Assembly (NCBI RefSeq): GCF_003173735.1
Contig: NZ_CP029551.1
Location: forward strand, 3,682,001-3,746,000
DNA: 64,000 nucleotides
Source: Methylobacterium radiodurans
GTDB lineage: Bacteria > Pseudomonadota > Alphaproteobacteria > Rhizobiales > Beijerinckiaceae
Direction: 5' to 3'
In this document: piece after piece, positions 1 through 8,346 of the stretch
Position numbering within the stretch: the first letter of the stretch is position 1
Layout of the letters: every line of letters begins with the position of its first letter
Made by a program: the position numbers and the translations under genes
Notes under the pieces: generated by a model
Told to the model about the DNA's origin: nothing
Databases searched by the model: none
What the model saw: only the letters and a program-made list of their open reading frames with translations

Positions 1-1470
1 CCGCACGTCCTGCAGGACGTGGTGCGCTCGGCGCTCGCCGACCCGGCGGGCTTCGGCCGGGCCCGGATGCCGGGCGGGCTCGTCAACATCGAGTACGTCT
101 CGGCCAACCCCACGGGACCGATGCATGTCGGCCACGGCCGCGGCGCGGTCTTCGGCGACGCGCTCGCCAACCTCCTCGTCGCGGCGGGCCGCGAGGTCGT
201 GCGCGAGTACTACATCAACGACGCGGGCGCCCAGGTCGTGGTGCTGGCCCGCTCCGCCCACATCCGCTACCTCCAGGCGCTCGGCCGCAGCGACGCCGTG
301 GTGGGGGAGGGGCTCTACCCGGGCGACTACCTGATCCCGGTGGGCCAGAGGCTCGCGGCGGAGTACGGCGATGCGCTCGCCGACAAGCCCGAATCCGAGT
401 GGCTGCCGCTCGTGCGCGACGCGGCGCTCGCCGCCATGATGGACATGATCCGCGACGACCTCGCGGCGATCGGCATCCGCCACGACGTGTTCTTCTCCGA
501 GCGCAAGCTCCAGGACAGCGGCGCGGTGGGCGAATTGCTCGGGGCCCTGCGGGCGCGCGGCCTCGTCTACGAGGGGCGCCTGCCCCCGCCCAAGGGCCAG
601 CTGCCGGAGGATTGGGAGGACCGCGAGCAGACCCTGTTCCGCACGCGCGAGTTCGGCGACGACACCGACCGGCCGCTGCTGAAGTCGGACGGCACCTACA
701 CCTACTTCGCGGCCGACATCGCCTACCACCGCGACAAGTTCCTGCGCGGCGCCCGCGAGATGATCGACGTGCTGGGCGCCGACCACGGCGGCTACGTCAA
801 GCGCATGCAGGCGGCCGTGAAGGCGGTCTCGGACGGCGAGGCCACCCTCGACGTGAAGCTCTGCCAGCTGGTGCGCCTCCTGCGCGCGGGCGAGCCCGTG
901 AAGATGTCGAAGCGCGCGGGCGAGTTCGTGACCTTGCGCGAGGTCATCGACGAGGTCGGGCGCGACGCGATCCGGTTCATGATGCTCTACCGGAAGAACG
1001 ACGCCACCCTCGATTTCGACCTCGCCAAGGTGGTCGAGCAGTCGAAGGACAACCCGGTCTTCTACGTGCAGTACGCCCATGCCCGGGCCCGCTCGGTGCA
1101 GCGGCAGGCGCGCGAGGCCTATCCGGACACGGATTTTTCCGACGCCGCGACGCTCGCGCGAGCCCACCTCGGCCTGCTCGCCGATTCGGGCGAGGTCGAG
1201 ATGATGCGCCTCGTGGCGCAGTACCCCCGGGTGCTGGAAGCGGCCGCCGCCGCGCACGAGCCGCACCGCATCGCCTTCCACCTCTATGAAGTCGCCAGTT
1301 CGCTGCATAGTTTCTGGAACAAGGGCAAAGACTTGCCGCAATTACGGTTTGTTAATGCAACCGACCGAAAGTCGACCGAGGCGAGGCTAGCCCTCGTCGA
1401 GGCCGTGCGGAGCACGCTCGCTTCCGGTCTCGCAGTGCTGGGCGTCACCGCACCCGACGAGATGCGCTGA
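1..1470 (+). CDS. argS: Arginyl-tRNA synthetase, 5' end outside the window
   Basis: Class I aminoacyl-tRNA synthetase that charges tRNA-Arg with arginine in the cytoplasm. The frame is open from the first base, so the N-terminal domain is cut off by the window edge. The HIGH signature appears as HVGH (nt 124-135) in the context [13 protein letters not shown]. The KMSKS-type loop appears as KMSKRAG (nt 901-921). The C-terminal DALR-type anticodon-binding region runs to the stop, with the typical helix [17 protein letters not shown]. The SPOR-domain gene follows after 33 bp, and argS-SPOR-nagZ is a common alphaproteobacterial order. Identification is secure. Confidence 0.97.
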   Translation, partial: PHVLQDVVRSALADPAGFGRARMPGGLVNIEYVSANPTGPMHVGHGRGAVFGDALANLLVAAGREVVREYYINDAGAQVVVLARSAHIRYLQALGRSDAVVGEGLYPGDYLIPVGQRLAAEYGDALADKPESEWLPLVRDAALAAMMDMIRDDLAAIGIRHDVFFSERKLQDSGAVGELLGALRARGLVYEGRLPPPKGQLPEDWEDREQTLFRTREFGDDTDRPLLKSDGTYTYFAADIAYHRDKFLRGAREMIDVLGADHGGYVKRMQAAVKAVSDGEATLDVKLCQLVRLLRAGEPVKMSKRAGEFVTLREVIDEVGRDAIRFMMLYRKNDATLDFDLAKVVEQSKDNPVFYVQYAHARARSVQRQAREAYPDTDFSDAATLARAHLGLLADSGEVEMMRLVAQYPRVLEAAAAAHEPHRIAFHLYEVASSLHSFWNKGKDLPQLRFVNATDRKSTEARLALVEAVRSTLASGLAVLGVTAPDEMR

Positions 1471-1503
1471 CGCCCGGATCGGCGTTAGAGGGAGATTGCT
1501 GCC

Positions 1504-2856
1504 ATGACGAATGCCGCGCGCGCCCAGCTCGACCTCGAAGCCTTCGCGCGTGAGCTTCAGCAGCAGACCGGGGGCAAGCCGGGCGCGCCCTCGGCCAAGG
1601 ACCCGCTCGCCGAGCTCGCCCGCATCGTCGGGCAGGACGACCCCTTCCGCGCCCTGCTGGCCGCCCGCGACGAGCGGCGCGGCGAGCAGGATCGCGCCGC
1701 GGCGCACCCCGCCCCGCAATCCGCCATGGACCCGTCCTGGCAGGGCCGGGTCGAGCCGAGCTTCGCTCCCGAATCGCATCGCCCCAACCCGGCCGACGCC
1801 TTCGACCAGTATCTCGCCTCCGTCGAGCAGGCGCCGCCGGAGAGCTACGGCGAGGAGCCCGCGGCCGACCAGCGCGCCCTGAAGCGCGTGCGGCCCCGCC
1901 GCCGGCTCGCCACGGTCGGGGCGGGCGTCGCCGTCGTCGCCGTCGCGGTGAGCGGCGCGCTCGCCTACAAGGGCCTGAGCGGCGGCCATTCCGGCGGCGT
2001 GCCGGTGATCCAGGCCGACACGGCCCCGCTCAAGGTCGCCCCGAAGGTCGCCGACGGCGTCGAGATCCCGGACCAGAACCGGCAGATCTACGAGCCGAAG
2101 GCGAAGGACAGCCAGATCCGCATCGTCAACCGCGAGGAGCAGCCGATCGACATCGGCCAGGCCGCCCGCGCGGCCCAGACGGGCGCCGTGACCCCGGGCA
2201 GCGCCCCGCTCGACGCTTTCGGCGAGCCCCGCCGCGTCCGCACCGTGGCGGTGAAGCCCGACACGCCGCCCGCCACCGCGCCCGCGCCCCAGCGCGAGGC
2301 CGCCGACGAGGCGCCGCCCGTCTCGCCCATCCCCACCATGACGATGCCGACCGACGAGCCGGCCCCGCGCGCCAGGCCCGCGCGCCTCGCCGCCGCGACG
2401 CCCCAAGTTCCGGTCCAGGCGCCGGTCCAGGCCGCCCAGCCCATCGCTCAGCCCGCCCCCGCCGCGCCGGAGCCCGCCGCCGCGCAGGCGCGCCCCGCCC
2501 CGTCGATCCGCAAGGCGCCGCAGCGCCTCGCCTCCGCCTCGCCCGATTCGGTCATCCCGGCCGAGCCCGCCACCACGGCCGCGGCCGACACGCCCGCCGT
2601 GAGCAGCGCCGCGGTCGGCGGCTTCTCGGTGCAGCTCGGCGTGCGCAACAGCGCGGGCGACGCCCAGACGGCCTTGCGCGAGATGCAGCGCAAGTACAGC
2701 CAGCTCGCCGGCAAGCCCGAGCTGATCCGCCAAGCCGAGGTCAACGGCAAGACCATCTTCCGCGTCCGCGTCGGGCCGCTCGCCAAGGCCGAGGCGACGA
2801 GCCTGTGCAGCGAGTTGCAGGGCGCGGGCGGCCAGTGCTTCGTGGCCAAGAACTGA
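1504..2856 (+). CDS. SPOR-domain membrane-anchored protein
   Basis: A 450-residue bitopic envelope protein. The N-terminal ~130 residues are cytoplasmic and polar. A single membrane segment at about 135-157 (LATVGAGVAVVAVAVSGALA) follows an Arg-rich stretch. A long Pro/Ala-rich periplasmic linker leads to a C-terminal SPOR domain at about 373-450, starting GGFSVQLGVRNSAGDAQTAL. SPOR domains bind denuded septal peptidoglycan, so a role in cell division or wall remodelling is likely, which fits the downstream nagZ. The start has a GGGAGA ribosome site six bases upstream. It is probably co-transcribed with argS. Confidence 0.88.
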   Translation: MTNAARAQLDLEAFARELQQQTGGKPGAPSAKDPLAELARIVGQDDPFRALLAARDERRGEQDRAAAHPAPQSAMDPSWQGRVEPSFAPESHRPNPADAFDQYLASVEQAPPESYGEEPAADQRALKRVRPRRRLATVGAGVAVVAVAVSGALAYKGLSGGHSGGVPVIQADTAPLKVAPKVADGVEIPDQNRQIYEPKAKDSQIRIVNREEQPIDIGQAARAAQTGAVTPGSAPLDAFGEPRRVRTVAVKPDTPPATAPAPQREAADEAPPVSPIPTMTMPTDEPAPRARPARLAAATPQVPVQAPVQAAQPIAQPAPAAPEPAAAQARPAPSIRKAPQRLASASPDSVIPAEPATTAAADTPAVSSAAVGGFSVQLGVRNSAGDAQTALREMQRKYSQLAGKPELIRQAEVNGKTIFRVRVGPLAKAEATSLCSELQGAGGQCFVAKN

Positions 2857-2868
2857 GCCGAGAACCGG

Positions 2869-2904
2869 GCCAGATCCTGGGCCAGATCCTGGGCCAGATC
2901 CTGG
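2869..2904 (+). repeat. Three tandem copies of a 12-bp unit
   Basis: The unit gccagatcctgg is repeated three times without interruption, starting 12 bp after the SPOR-gene stop, in the gap before nagZ. A related unit (caggtccttggg, about 9 of 12 matches after rotation) is duplicated at 15831-15854 inside the glutamate dehydrogenase 5' end. Confidence 0.9.
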
Positions 2905-3105
2905 GCCGTGTCGCCTAGCGCGTCGGCCGCCTCTCTTCCCCCAAGGTCTTTCCCCCGAGTCCGGAACGCAACACCCGCCGGGCGGCATCGCCCGCGGGCA
3001 AGGGGCTGCCCCGCTTTCGCCTTGCGGGCGGGGTTCCTCCGGCGGATCCTCCTCGGCCCCCCGGATCCCGATCCGGTCCCGTCCACCCCGCGCGAGCCCG
3101 TCCCG

Positions 3106-4110
3106 ATGTCCTCCCGTGCCCTGATCCTCGGCTGCGCCGGCCGGACCCTCGCGCCGGAGGAGGCCGCCTTCTTCCGGGACGTGCGGCCCTGGGGCTTCAT
3201 CCTGTTCAAGCGCAACATCGGCACGCCCGACGAGGTGCGGGCGCTGACGGCGGCGCTGCGCGACACGGTCGGCCGGGCCGACGCGCCGATCCTGATCGAC
3301 CAGGAGGGGGGCCGGGTGCAGCGCATGGGCCCGCCGCACTGGCCGGCCTATCCGGCGGGCCGCGCCTATGCACGCTTCGACGGGGCGGCGGCGGCGCTCG
3401 CCCGGCTCGGCGCCCGGCTGATGGCGCACGACCTCGCGGAGGTCGGCATCAACGTCGATTGCGCGCCGGTGCTCGACGTGCCGGTGATGGGCGCGCACGA
3501 CATCATCGGCGACCGCGCCTACGGCACTACGCCGGCCGCGGTGGCCGAGATCGGCCGGGCGGTGGCCGAGGGCCTGATGGCGGGCGGCGTGCTGCCGGTG
3601 ATGAAGCACATCCCCGGCCACGGCCGCGCGGCCTGCGACAGCCACCACGGCCTGCCGGTGGTCGAGACCGACCTCGCCACCCTGGAGGCCCAGGATTTCG
3701 CGCCCTTCCGGGCGCTCGCCGACCTGCCGATGGCGATGAGCGCCCATGTGGTCTTCCGGGCGCTGGACCCCGAGCGGCCGGCCACCCAATCGCCCACGGT
3801 GATCGGACGGGTGATTCGCGACGCGATCGGCTTCGACGGCCTGCTGATGACCGACGACCTCTCGATGCACGCCCTCCAGGGTCCGTTCCGGGCCCGCGCC
3901 GAGGCGGCCTTCGCGGCGGGGATCGACGTGGCGCTCCACTGCAACGGCGACCGCGCCGAGATGCAGGCGGTCGCCGAGGGCGCGCCGCTGCTCGCGGGCG
4001 AGGCCGCCCGCCGGGCCGAGGCGGCCCTCGCCCGGCTGGGTGCGGGCGAGGGCCTCGACCTGCCCGAGGCCCGCGCCCGCTTCGCGGCGGCCCTCGGTCT
4101 GGCGGCCTGA
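3106..4110 (+). CDS. nagZ: Beta-N-acetylhexosaminidase (glycoside hydrolase family 3)
   Basis: Cytoplasmic NagZ removes GlcNAc from 1,6-anhydro-MurNAc muropeptides during peptidoglycan recycling. It is 334 residues, the normal length. The family substrate-binding motif KHIPGHGRAACDSHHGLP begins near residue 167, with the DSH residues expected for the flexible catalytic loop. The nucleophile region MTDDLSMHAL lies near residue 248. DQEGGRVQRM near residue 65 matches the sugar-binding motif. The frame is open further upstream, but ATG 3106 fits the family N-terminus (SRALILGCAGRTL). scpA and scpB, which often follow nagZ in this group, are absent here. Confidence 0.95.
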   Translation: MSSRALILGCAGRTLAPEEAAFFRDVRPWGFILFKRNIGTPDEVRALTAALRDTVGRADAPILIDQEGGRVQRMGPPHWPAYPAGRAYARFDGAAAALARLGARLMAHDLAEVGINVDCAPVLDVPVMGAHDIIGDRAYGTTPAAVAEIGRAVAEGLMAGGVLPVMKHIPGHGRAACDSHHGLPVVETDLATLEAQDFAPFRALADLPMAMSAHVVFRALDPERPATQSPTVIGRVIRDAIGFDGLLMTDDLSMHALQGPFRARAEAAFAAGIDVALHCNGDRAEMQAVAEGAPLLAGEAARRAEAALARLGAGEGLDLPEARARFAAALGLAA

Positions 4111-4146
4111 TCGGGACGCGATCGCACTGCTCGGGCCCGCGCGGGC

Positions 4147-4179
4147 GGCCCCCCGTCCGCCCAACGCGGAGAGGGGGCC
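4147..4179. terminator. Possible hairpin between convergent genes
   Basis: Seven-bp arms GGCCCCC and GGGGGCC, separated by 19 bases, lie between the convergent stops of nagZ and the catalase-like gene. There is no clear T tract, so a terminator role is only a suggestion. Confidence 0.25.
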
Positions 4180-4185
4180 TTGGGC

Positions 4186-5166
4186 TCAGTTCGTCCGGCG
4201 CGAGACCGAGACCGCGTAGGCCGGCGAGCGGATCGCGAACATCGGGTCGTCGCTCGGGCCGGCAACGCCGTCCGGCAGCTCCGCCACCGGGTCGAAGGTC
4301 CGGGCGTCGCACGTCGCGTCCGGCGCGATCGCCGTGATGCTCAGCGTGCCCAGCGTCTCCGTCTTGCGGCTCTCCTCGGGCCAGGCGGCGGTCGGGTCCG
4401 CGGTCGGATCGCCGGGCTCGGCCAGGATCGCCACGAGGTCGAAGCGGGCCGGGCCCTTGGCGAGGCGCTCCTTCAGCTCGTCCACGTAGAAGCTGTCGGG
4501 CTTGGCCTTCAGCTCGTCGTCCGTGAGGCCGGCCTTGTCGGCGGAGACGAATTTGAGCTTCGCGACCTTCGCCTCGTTCTTCGCGTTCGTCAGCGTGTAG
4601 GCGTGCACCGCCCAGTAATCGACGCCCGCGTAGCTCGCCGGCACCGGCCGGGCGTTGAGCCAGGCCGCCTGGCGGGTGGTCTCGGGGTTCTGGGCCGAGA
4701 AGGCCTTGATCTTCTCCGCGTCCGGCTTGCCGTCCGGGCCGGGGGCGCGGACCTGCAGGAATTCGAGGAGCTGGGCCGGGGTCTTCGTCGAGAAGACCGG
4801 CGCCGAGATCACCACGAACACGAGGTCGCCGGCCGGGTCCTCCATCCGCATCGCGAAGCCGCGGGTGACGGGCTTGGCCTTGTCGGAGACCTTCGGGTTG
4901 CTGCCGCCCATCGAGAAGCGGGCGGTGACCGGCACGGTCTTGGTGAAGTGCGGCGCCTTCGAAAGAGCCGCGGCGCCGGGGGCGGGCGCGAATGCGCCCT
5001 TCAGGCAGACGCCCTTGGCACCGCTGGCGCGCACGCCCGTGTGGTTGCCGCCGGCCGCGAACTGGGCGGCGACGATGGCGCCGGCATCGGTCTCCTCGGC
5101 GCGGGCCGCGCTCACGAGGCAGGCGGCCGCGGCGGCGCAGCCGGCGATGGTGCGGAACCGGATCAT
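4186..5166 (-). CDS. Exported catalase-related peroxidase-like protein lacking the distal His
   Basis: A 326-residue protein of the small SrpA-like catalase family. Start ATG 5166 is chosen because it has a GGGAGA site and gives a signal peptide (MIRFRTIAGCAAAAACLVSA, cleavage near residue 23), which predicts a periplasmic location. Family landmarks are ARFSMGGSNP, the RGFAMRMEDPAGD strand and the C-terminal haem-ligand motif RSPAYAVSVSRR with Tyr about 317. In relatives, the catalytic distal His sits in an NHAKG motif. Here the aligned segment reads VRASGAKG, with Gly49 in that place. The fold is retained but normal catalase chemistry is doubtful. The gene is convergent with nagZ. Confidence 0.8.
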   Translation of the reverse strand: MIRFRTIAGCAAAAACLVSAARAEETDAGAIVAAQFAAGGNHTGVRASGAKGVCLKGAFAPAPGAAALSKAPHFTKTVPVTARFSMGGSNPKVSDKAKPVTRGFAMRMEDPAGDLVFVVISAPVFSTKTPAQLLEFLQVRAPGPDGKPDAEKIKAFSAQNPETTRQAAWLNARPVPASYAGVDYWAVHAYTLTNAKNEAKVAKLKFVSADKAGLTDDELKAKPDSFYVDELKERLAKGPARFDLVAILAEPGDPTADPTAAWPEESRKTETLGTLSITAIAPDATCDARTFDPVAELPDGVAGPSDDPMFAIRSPAYAVSVSRRTN

Positions 5167-5311
5167 GGGGCGTCTCCCGAAATCGTTGGGCCGAGAATCG
5201 GCGGCAGGCAACGACATCCTTGGAACCATTTTAATTGCGCACAATCAAGTCACAAACGCCGTCGCGGCCCGGATCTCGCCCCCGCGGCGTTTCCGCGCTA
5301 TCGGCCGGGCC

Positions 5312-6301
5312 ATGCTCAGCCCCCTCGTCGCCGTGGCGCTCGCCGCCGCGCTCTCCGCCGGCCTGATCGTGCGCCTGCGCCCGCTCCTGGTGCGCTACGC
5401 GCTCGCCCGGCCGAACGCCCGCTCCAGCCACGCCGAGCCGACACCGCAGGGCGGAGGCATCGCCGTGGTGACGGCGGCCCTGTTCGCGGCCGGGGTGCTG
5501 CGCACGTCCGATCTGGGCGATGTCGGCGAGTGGTTGGCGCTCGCCGGCGGCGCCACGATCCTGGCCGTGCTCGGCGCGGTCGACGACATCCGGCCGCTGC
5601 CGGCGAGTTTACGGCTCGCGGTGCAGGCCGCGGTAGTGACCGCGCTGGTGGCCAGCCTGCGGGGGCAGCTCCTGCCCTGGCTGCCGCTGCCGGTCGAGCG
5701 CGCGCTGGCGGTGCTGGCAGGGCTCTGGTTCGTCAACCTCGTCAACTTCATGGACGGGCTCGACTGGATGACGGTGGCCGAGATCGTGCCGGTGACGGGC
5801 GCGCTCCTCGCCTTCGGCGCGCTCGGCTACCTGCCGGCTCTGCCGACCCTCGTGGCGGCGGGGCTGCTCGGGGCGATGCTCGGCTTCGCGCCCTTCAACC
5901 GGCCGGTGGCGCGGCTCTTCCTGGGCGATGTCGGCGCGCTGCCGATCGGGCTCCTCGTGGCGTGGCTGCTCTACCGCCTCGCCCTCGAGGGTGGGCTCAC
6001 CGCCGCGATCCTGCTGCCGCTCTACTACCTGGCCGACGCCACCCTGACGCTGCTGCGCCGGCTCCAAGCCGGCGAGCGGGTCTGGGAGGCGCATCGCAGC
6101 CACTTCTACCAGCGGGCGACGGTGAACGGGCTCACCGTGCCGGGCGTGGTCGGGCGCGTCCTCGCGCTCAACCTCGCGCTGGCGGGGCTGGCGGCCGCGA
6201 CCTTGCTTTGGCCGGCATGGCCCGTCACCGTGGCCGCGCTCGCCCTCGGCACGATCCTCGTCGCGGGGCTGCTCGCCCGCTTCGCCCGCGCCAGGAGCTA
6301 G
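5312..6301 (+). CDS. Undecaprenyl-phosphate sugar-1-phosphate transferase (WecA/WbpL/MraY family)
   Basis: A 329-residue polytopic inner-membrane enzyme that transfers a HexNAc-1-phosphate from a UDP-sugar to undecaprenyl phosphate, initiating a surface glycan. Diagnostic motifs in order: RSSHAEPTPQGGG near residue 38, DDIRPLP near 91 (metal-binding Asp pair), NLVNFMDGLDWM near 142, FLGDVGALPIG, and the cytoplasmic His motif HRSHFYQRA near 262. About ten hydrophobic segments are visible. The sugar epimerase gene starts 6 bp later, the same pairing as wbpV-wbpL in Pseudomonas O-antigen loci. The exact sugar is unknown. ATG 5312 fits the family N-terminus; its ribosome site is weak. Confidence 0.88.
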   Translation: MLSPLVAVALAAALSAGLIVRLRPLLVRYALARPNARSSHAEPTPQGGGIAVVTAALFAAGVLRTSDLGDVGEWLALAGGATILAVLGAVDDIRPLPASLRLAVQAAVVTALVASLRGQLLPWLPLPVERALAVLAGLWFVNLVNFMDGLDWMTVAEIVPVTGALLAFGALGYLPALPTLVAAGLLGAMLGFAPFNRPVARLFLGDVGALPIGLLVAWLLYRLALEGGLTAAILLPLYYLADATLTLLRRLQAGERVWEAHRSHFYQRATVNGLTVPGVVGRVLALNLALAGLAAATLLWPAWPVTVAALALGTILVAGLLARFARARS

Positions 6302-6307
6302 CAACCG

Positions 6308-7261
6308 GTGACCCGCGATATCCGTCACGTGGCCCTCACCGGGGCGACGGGCTTCATCGGCCGGCATCTCCTGCGCAGCCTGACCGCCCGGGGCTACCGG
6401 GTGCGGGTGCTGCTGCGCCGGCCCGTAGAGGTGCCGGAGGGGGCGGCCAGCGCCGTCGTCGGCGACCTGACGCGGCCGATGAACATGGCGGCCGCCCTCT
6501 CGGACATCGACGCGGTGGTGCACTCGGCCGGGCTCGCCCACGCCATGTCGGGGGCGCCGGAGGACGATTACCGCACCCTCAACACCGAGGCGACGCGCCG
6601 CCTCGCCGAGGCCGCCGCCCGCGCCAGGGTGCGCCGCTTCGTCTTCCTCTCCTCGATCCGGGCGCAGTGCGGGGCGAGCGCGCCGGGCGTGCTCACCGAG
6701 GCCGACGCGCCCGCGCCCACGGACGCCTATGGCCGCTCGAAGCTCGACGCGGAGCGGGCGCTCGCCGAGACCGGTCTCGACTGGGTGGCCCTGCGCCCCG
6801 TCCTCGTCTATGGGGCGGGGGTGAAGGGCAACATGGCGGCCCTCCTGCGGCTCGCCCGCACGCCCTACTGGCTGCCGCTGGGGAGCCTCTCGGCACGGCG
6901 CTCGCTGATCTCCGCGGAGAGCCTCGCGGCGGCGGTCGACGCGGTGCTCGCCGCCCCCGGGCCCCTGAACCGGGCGCTCGTCGCGGCCGATCCCGACCCG
7001 CTGACCCTGCCCGAGATGGTGGCCGCCCTGCGCCGGGGCCTAGGCCGCGGACCCGGCCTCGTGCCGGTGCCGGCGGGACTCCTCGGCCTGGCCTGCCGGC
7101 TCGCGGGCCGCCAGGAGGCCTTCGCGCGGCTGGGCGGGGGCCTGGTTGCGCGCGCCGACGGGCTCGCGGCGCTCGGCTGGCGTCCCGCCGCGACGACGCC
7201 CGAGGGGCTCGCCAAACTCGCGCGGGAGCTCGCGCGGGACGGGGCAGGGGACGGGGCTTAA
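6308..7261 (+). CDS. NAD-dependent epimerase/dehydratase (nucleotide-sugar, SDR family)
   Basis: A 317-residue extended short-chain dehydrogenase with a GTG start. The NAD-binding motif GATGFIGRH is at residues 11-19, Asp of the GDLTRP strand follows, and the catalytic Ser is in FLSSIR with YGRSK (Tyr141, Lys145). It closely resembles UDP-GlcNAc C4-epimerase/reductase partners of WbpL-type initiators. It starts 6 bp after the glycosyltransferase, so the pair probably supplies and loads the first sugar of a polyprenyl-linked glycan. No further glycan genes follow, which makes this an orphan initiation module. Confidence 0.85.
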   Translation: MTRDIRHVALTGATGFIGRHLLRSLTARGYRVRVLLRRPVEVPEGAASAVVGDLTRPMNMAAALSDIDAVVHSAGLAHAMSGAPEDDYRTLNTEATRRLAEAAARARVRRFVFLSSIRAQCGASAPGVLTEADAPAPTDAYGRSKLDAERALAETGLDWVALRPVLVYGAGVKGNMAALLRLARTPYWLPLGSLSARRSLISAESLAAAVDAVLAAPGPLNRALVAADPDPLTLPEMVAALRRGLGRGPGLVPVPAGLLGLACRLAGRQEAFARLGGGLVARADGLAALGWRPAATTPEGLAKLARELARDGAGDGA

Positions 7262-7265
7262 GCCC

Positions 7266-7559
7266 TCAGCGGTGCCGGTAGGCCAGGCAGAAGTCCGGCG
7301 CCTCCTCGTCGAGGTCGTCGCAGCCGCGGGCAATCTCCTCCTCGATCAGCGCGCAGGGATTGCTCGCGTTGCAGGGCGGGCGCGTCGCCGGAGAGACCGC
7401 GACGCAGCGCGCGACCAGGGCCGCCGCCCGGCTCGGGCCGACGCTCGCCCGGCAGGATTCCTCGGCGGTCGCGCCCCCGGCCGCGACGAGCAGCAGGGTG
7501 AGCGGCAAGGCCGCCGCGACGGCCGGGCGCGGGCGGTCCCGCCGGATGATGGTCGTCAC
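7266..7559 (-). CDS. Small Cys-rich exported protein of unknown function
   Basis: A 97-residue protein beginning at GTG 7559 behind a GAGGTG ribosome site. The N-terminus is basic (TTIIRRDRPRP), followed by a hydrophobic signal segment ending near TAEE. The mature ~65 residues contain six Cys in segments such as ESCRAS, ARCVA, PPCNASNPCAL, RGCDD and DFCLA, enough for three disulfides. I recognise no family. It is convergent with the epimerase gene, and only 4 bp separate the two stops. Confidence 0.65.
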   Translation of the reverse strand: MTTIIRRDRPRPAVAAALPLTLLLVAAGGATAEESCRASVGPSRAAALVARCVAVSPATRPPCNASNPCALIEEEIARGCDDLDEEAPDFCLAYRHR

Positions 7560-7723
7560 GCGTCACCTCGCTCCCGCCGCACGCGCGCAGGGCCCGTACG
7601 GAGGGTGGCGCAACGGGCAGGCTCCCGGCAAGTGCAGGGCCCTCGCAATGGGAGACGCGGCCGTGACACGTCCCGTCCTGGGTCCGCATCTCCCCAACCG
7701 ATCGTCCGGGAGGGGCCGCGGCC

Positions 7724-8101
7724 CTACCGGTCGTACTTCACGTAGGCGAAGCGCGGGTCGGTCGGGGTGCCCTCCAGCGGACCGCCCTCGGCGCCGGGCT
7801 GCCAGCCCACCACCTCCTCGATCTTGGCGGCGAGCGCGAAGTCCTTGTCGGTGATGCCCTTGGCGGCGTGGTTCATCAGCCGCACCTCGACCCAGGCGTA
7901 TGAGGCGGTGAGATCCGGGTGGTGCCAGGCGGCCTCGGCGAGGTGGCCCACCGTGTTGATCACCATGAGCGTGCTCTTCCAGCCCGCCGTCTTGTAGGTG
8001 CGCCGGATCCAGCCGTCCTCGTAGCGCCAGGCCGGCAGCTCGGCCTTCAGCCGCGCCTCGATCGTGGCCTCGTCCAGGGCTCCCTCGCGCCGCTCGCTCA
8101 T
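7724..8101 (-). CDS. phhB: Pterin-4a-carbinolamine dehydratase
   Basis: A 125-residue PCD/DCoH-family enzyme that dehydrates 4a-hydroxytetrahydrobiopterin during pterin cofactor recycling. The active-site region reads AEAAWHHPDL (His60, His61, Asp63), followed by the YAWVEVRLMNHAAKGIT strand-helix unit with its His and the DKDFALAAKIEEV helix. An extra C-terminal tail of about 20 residues (WQPGAEGGPLEGTP) goes beyond the usual ~100-residue enzyme. No phenylalanine hydroxylase is present nearby, so the pterin substrate is not indicated by context. Confidence 0.93.
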   Translation of the reverse strand: MSERREGALDEATIEARLKAELPAWRYEDGWIRRTYKTAGWKSTLMVINTVGHLAEAAWHHPDLTASYAWVEVRLMNHAAKGITDKDFALAAKIEEVVGWQPGAEGGPLEGTPTDPRFAYVKYDR

Positions 8102-8218
8102 CGTCCGTCTCCTCCTCCGCTTCCCCGAGCGTGCCCCGGGCGGGAGGCGCGCGCAAGACGGGGCCCGGCACGGGCCTCGGGGTGCGGCGCAGGCGCCCGC
8201 ACGGGCCCCTCCGGCCCG

Positions 8219-8264
8219 TTGCCGATGGACGCGGTGGGGCTGGCACCCTATGACTTTTCGGCAA
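8219..8264. promoter_or_regulatory. Inverted repeat in the divergent phhB / ABC-importer promoter region
   Basis: TTGCCGA (8219-8225) and TCGGCAA (8258-8264) form a perfect 7-bp inverted repeat with 32 bases between the arms. The intervening and following DNA also carries TGGCACC twice. It lies in the 245-bp gap between divergent genes and could be an operator. This is a pattern only, with no known regulator assigned. Confidence 0.25.
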
Positions 8265-8346
8265 TGGCACCGGGGACCGCACGCGCGCGAAGTGCGCGAT
8301 CGGAATCCGGCCTCGAAGAACCGCGACTATCCAGGGAGACGACGCC

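Noticed and set aside
2869..2904. Tandem repeats as a CRISPR array
   Set aside because: Units are 12 bp with no spacers; no cas genes in the window.
1387..4164. Long minus-strand open frame (925 codons)
   Set aside because: Antisense to argS, SPOR and nagZ; low-complexity Arg/Gly/Ala composition, no family motif. GC-rich third positions create such shadows.
4180..7281. Plus-strand open frame of 1033 codons
   Set aside because: Covers the antisense of the catalase-like gene and runs out of frame through two real genes.
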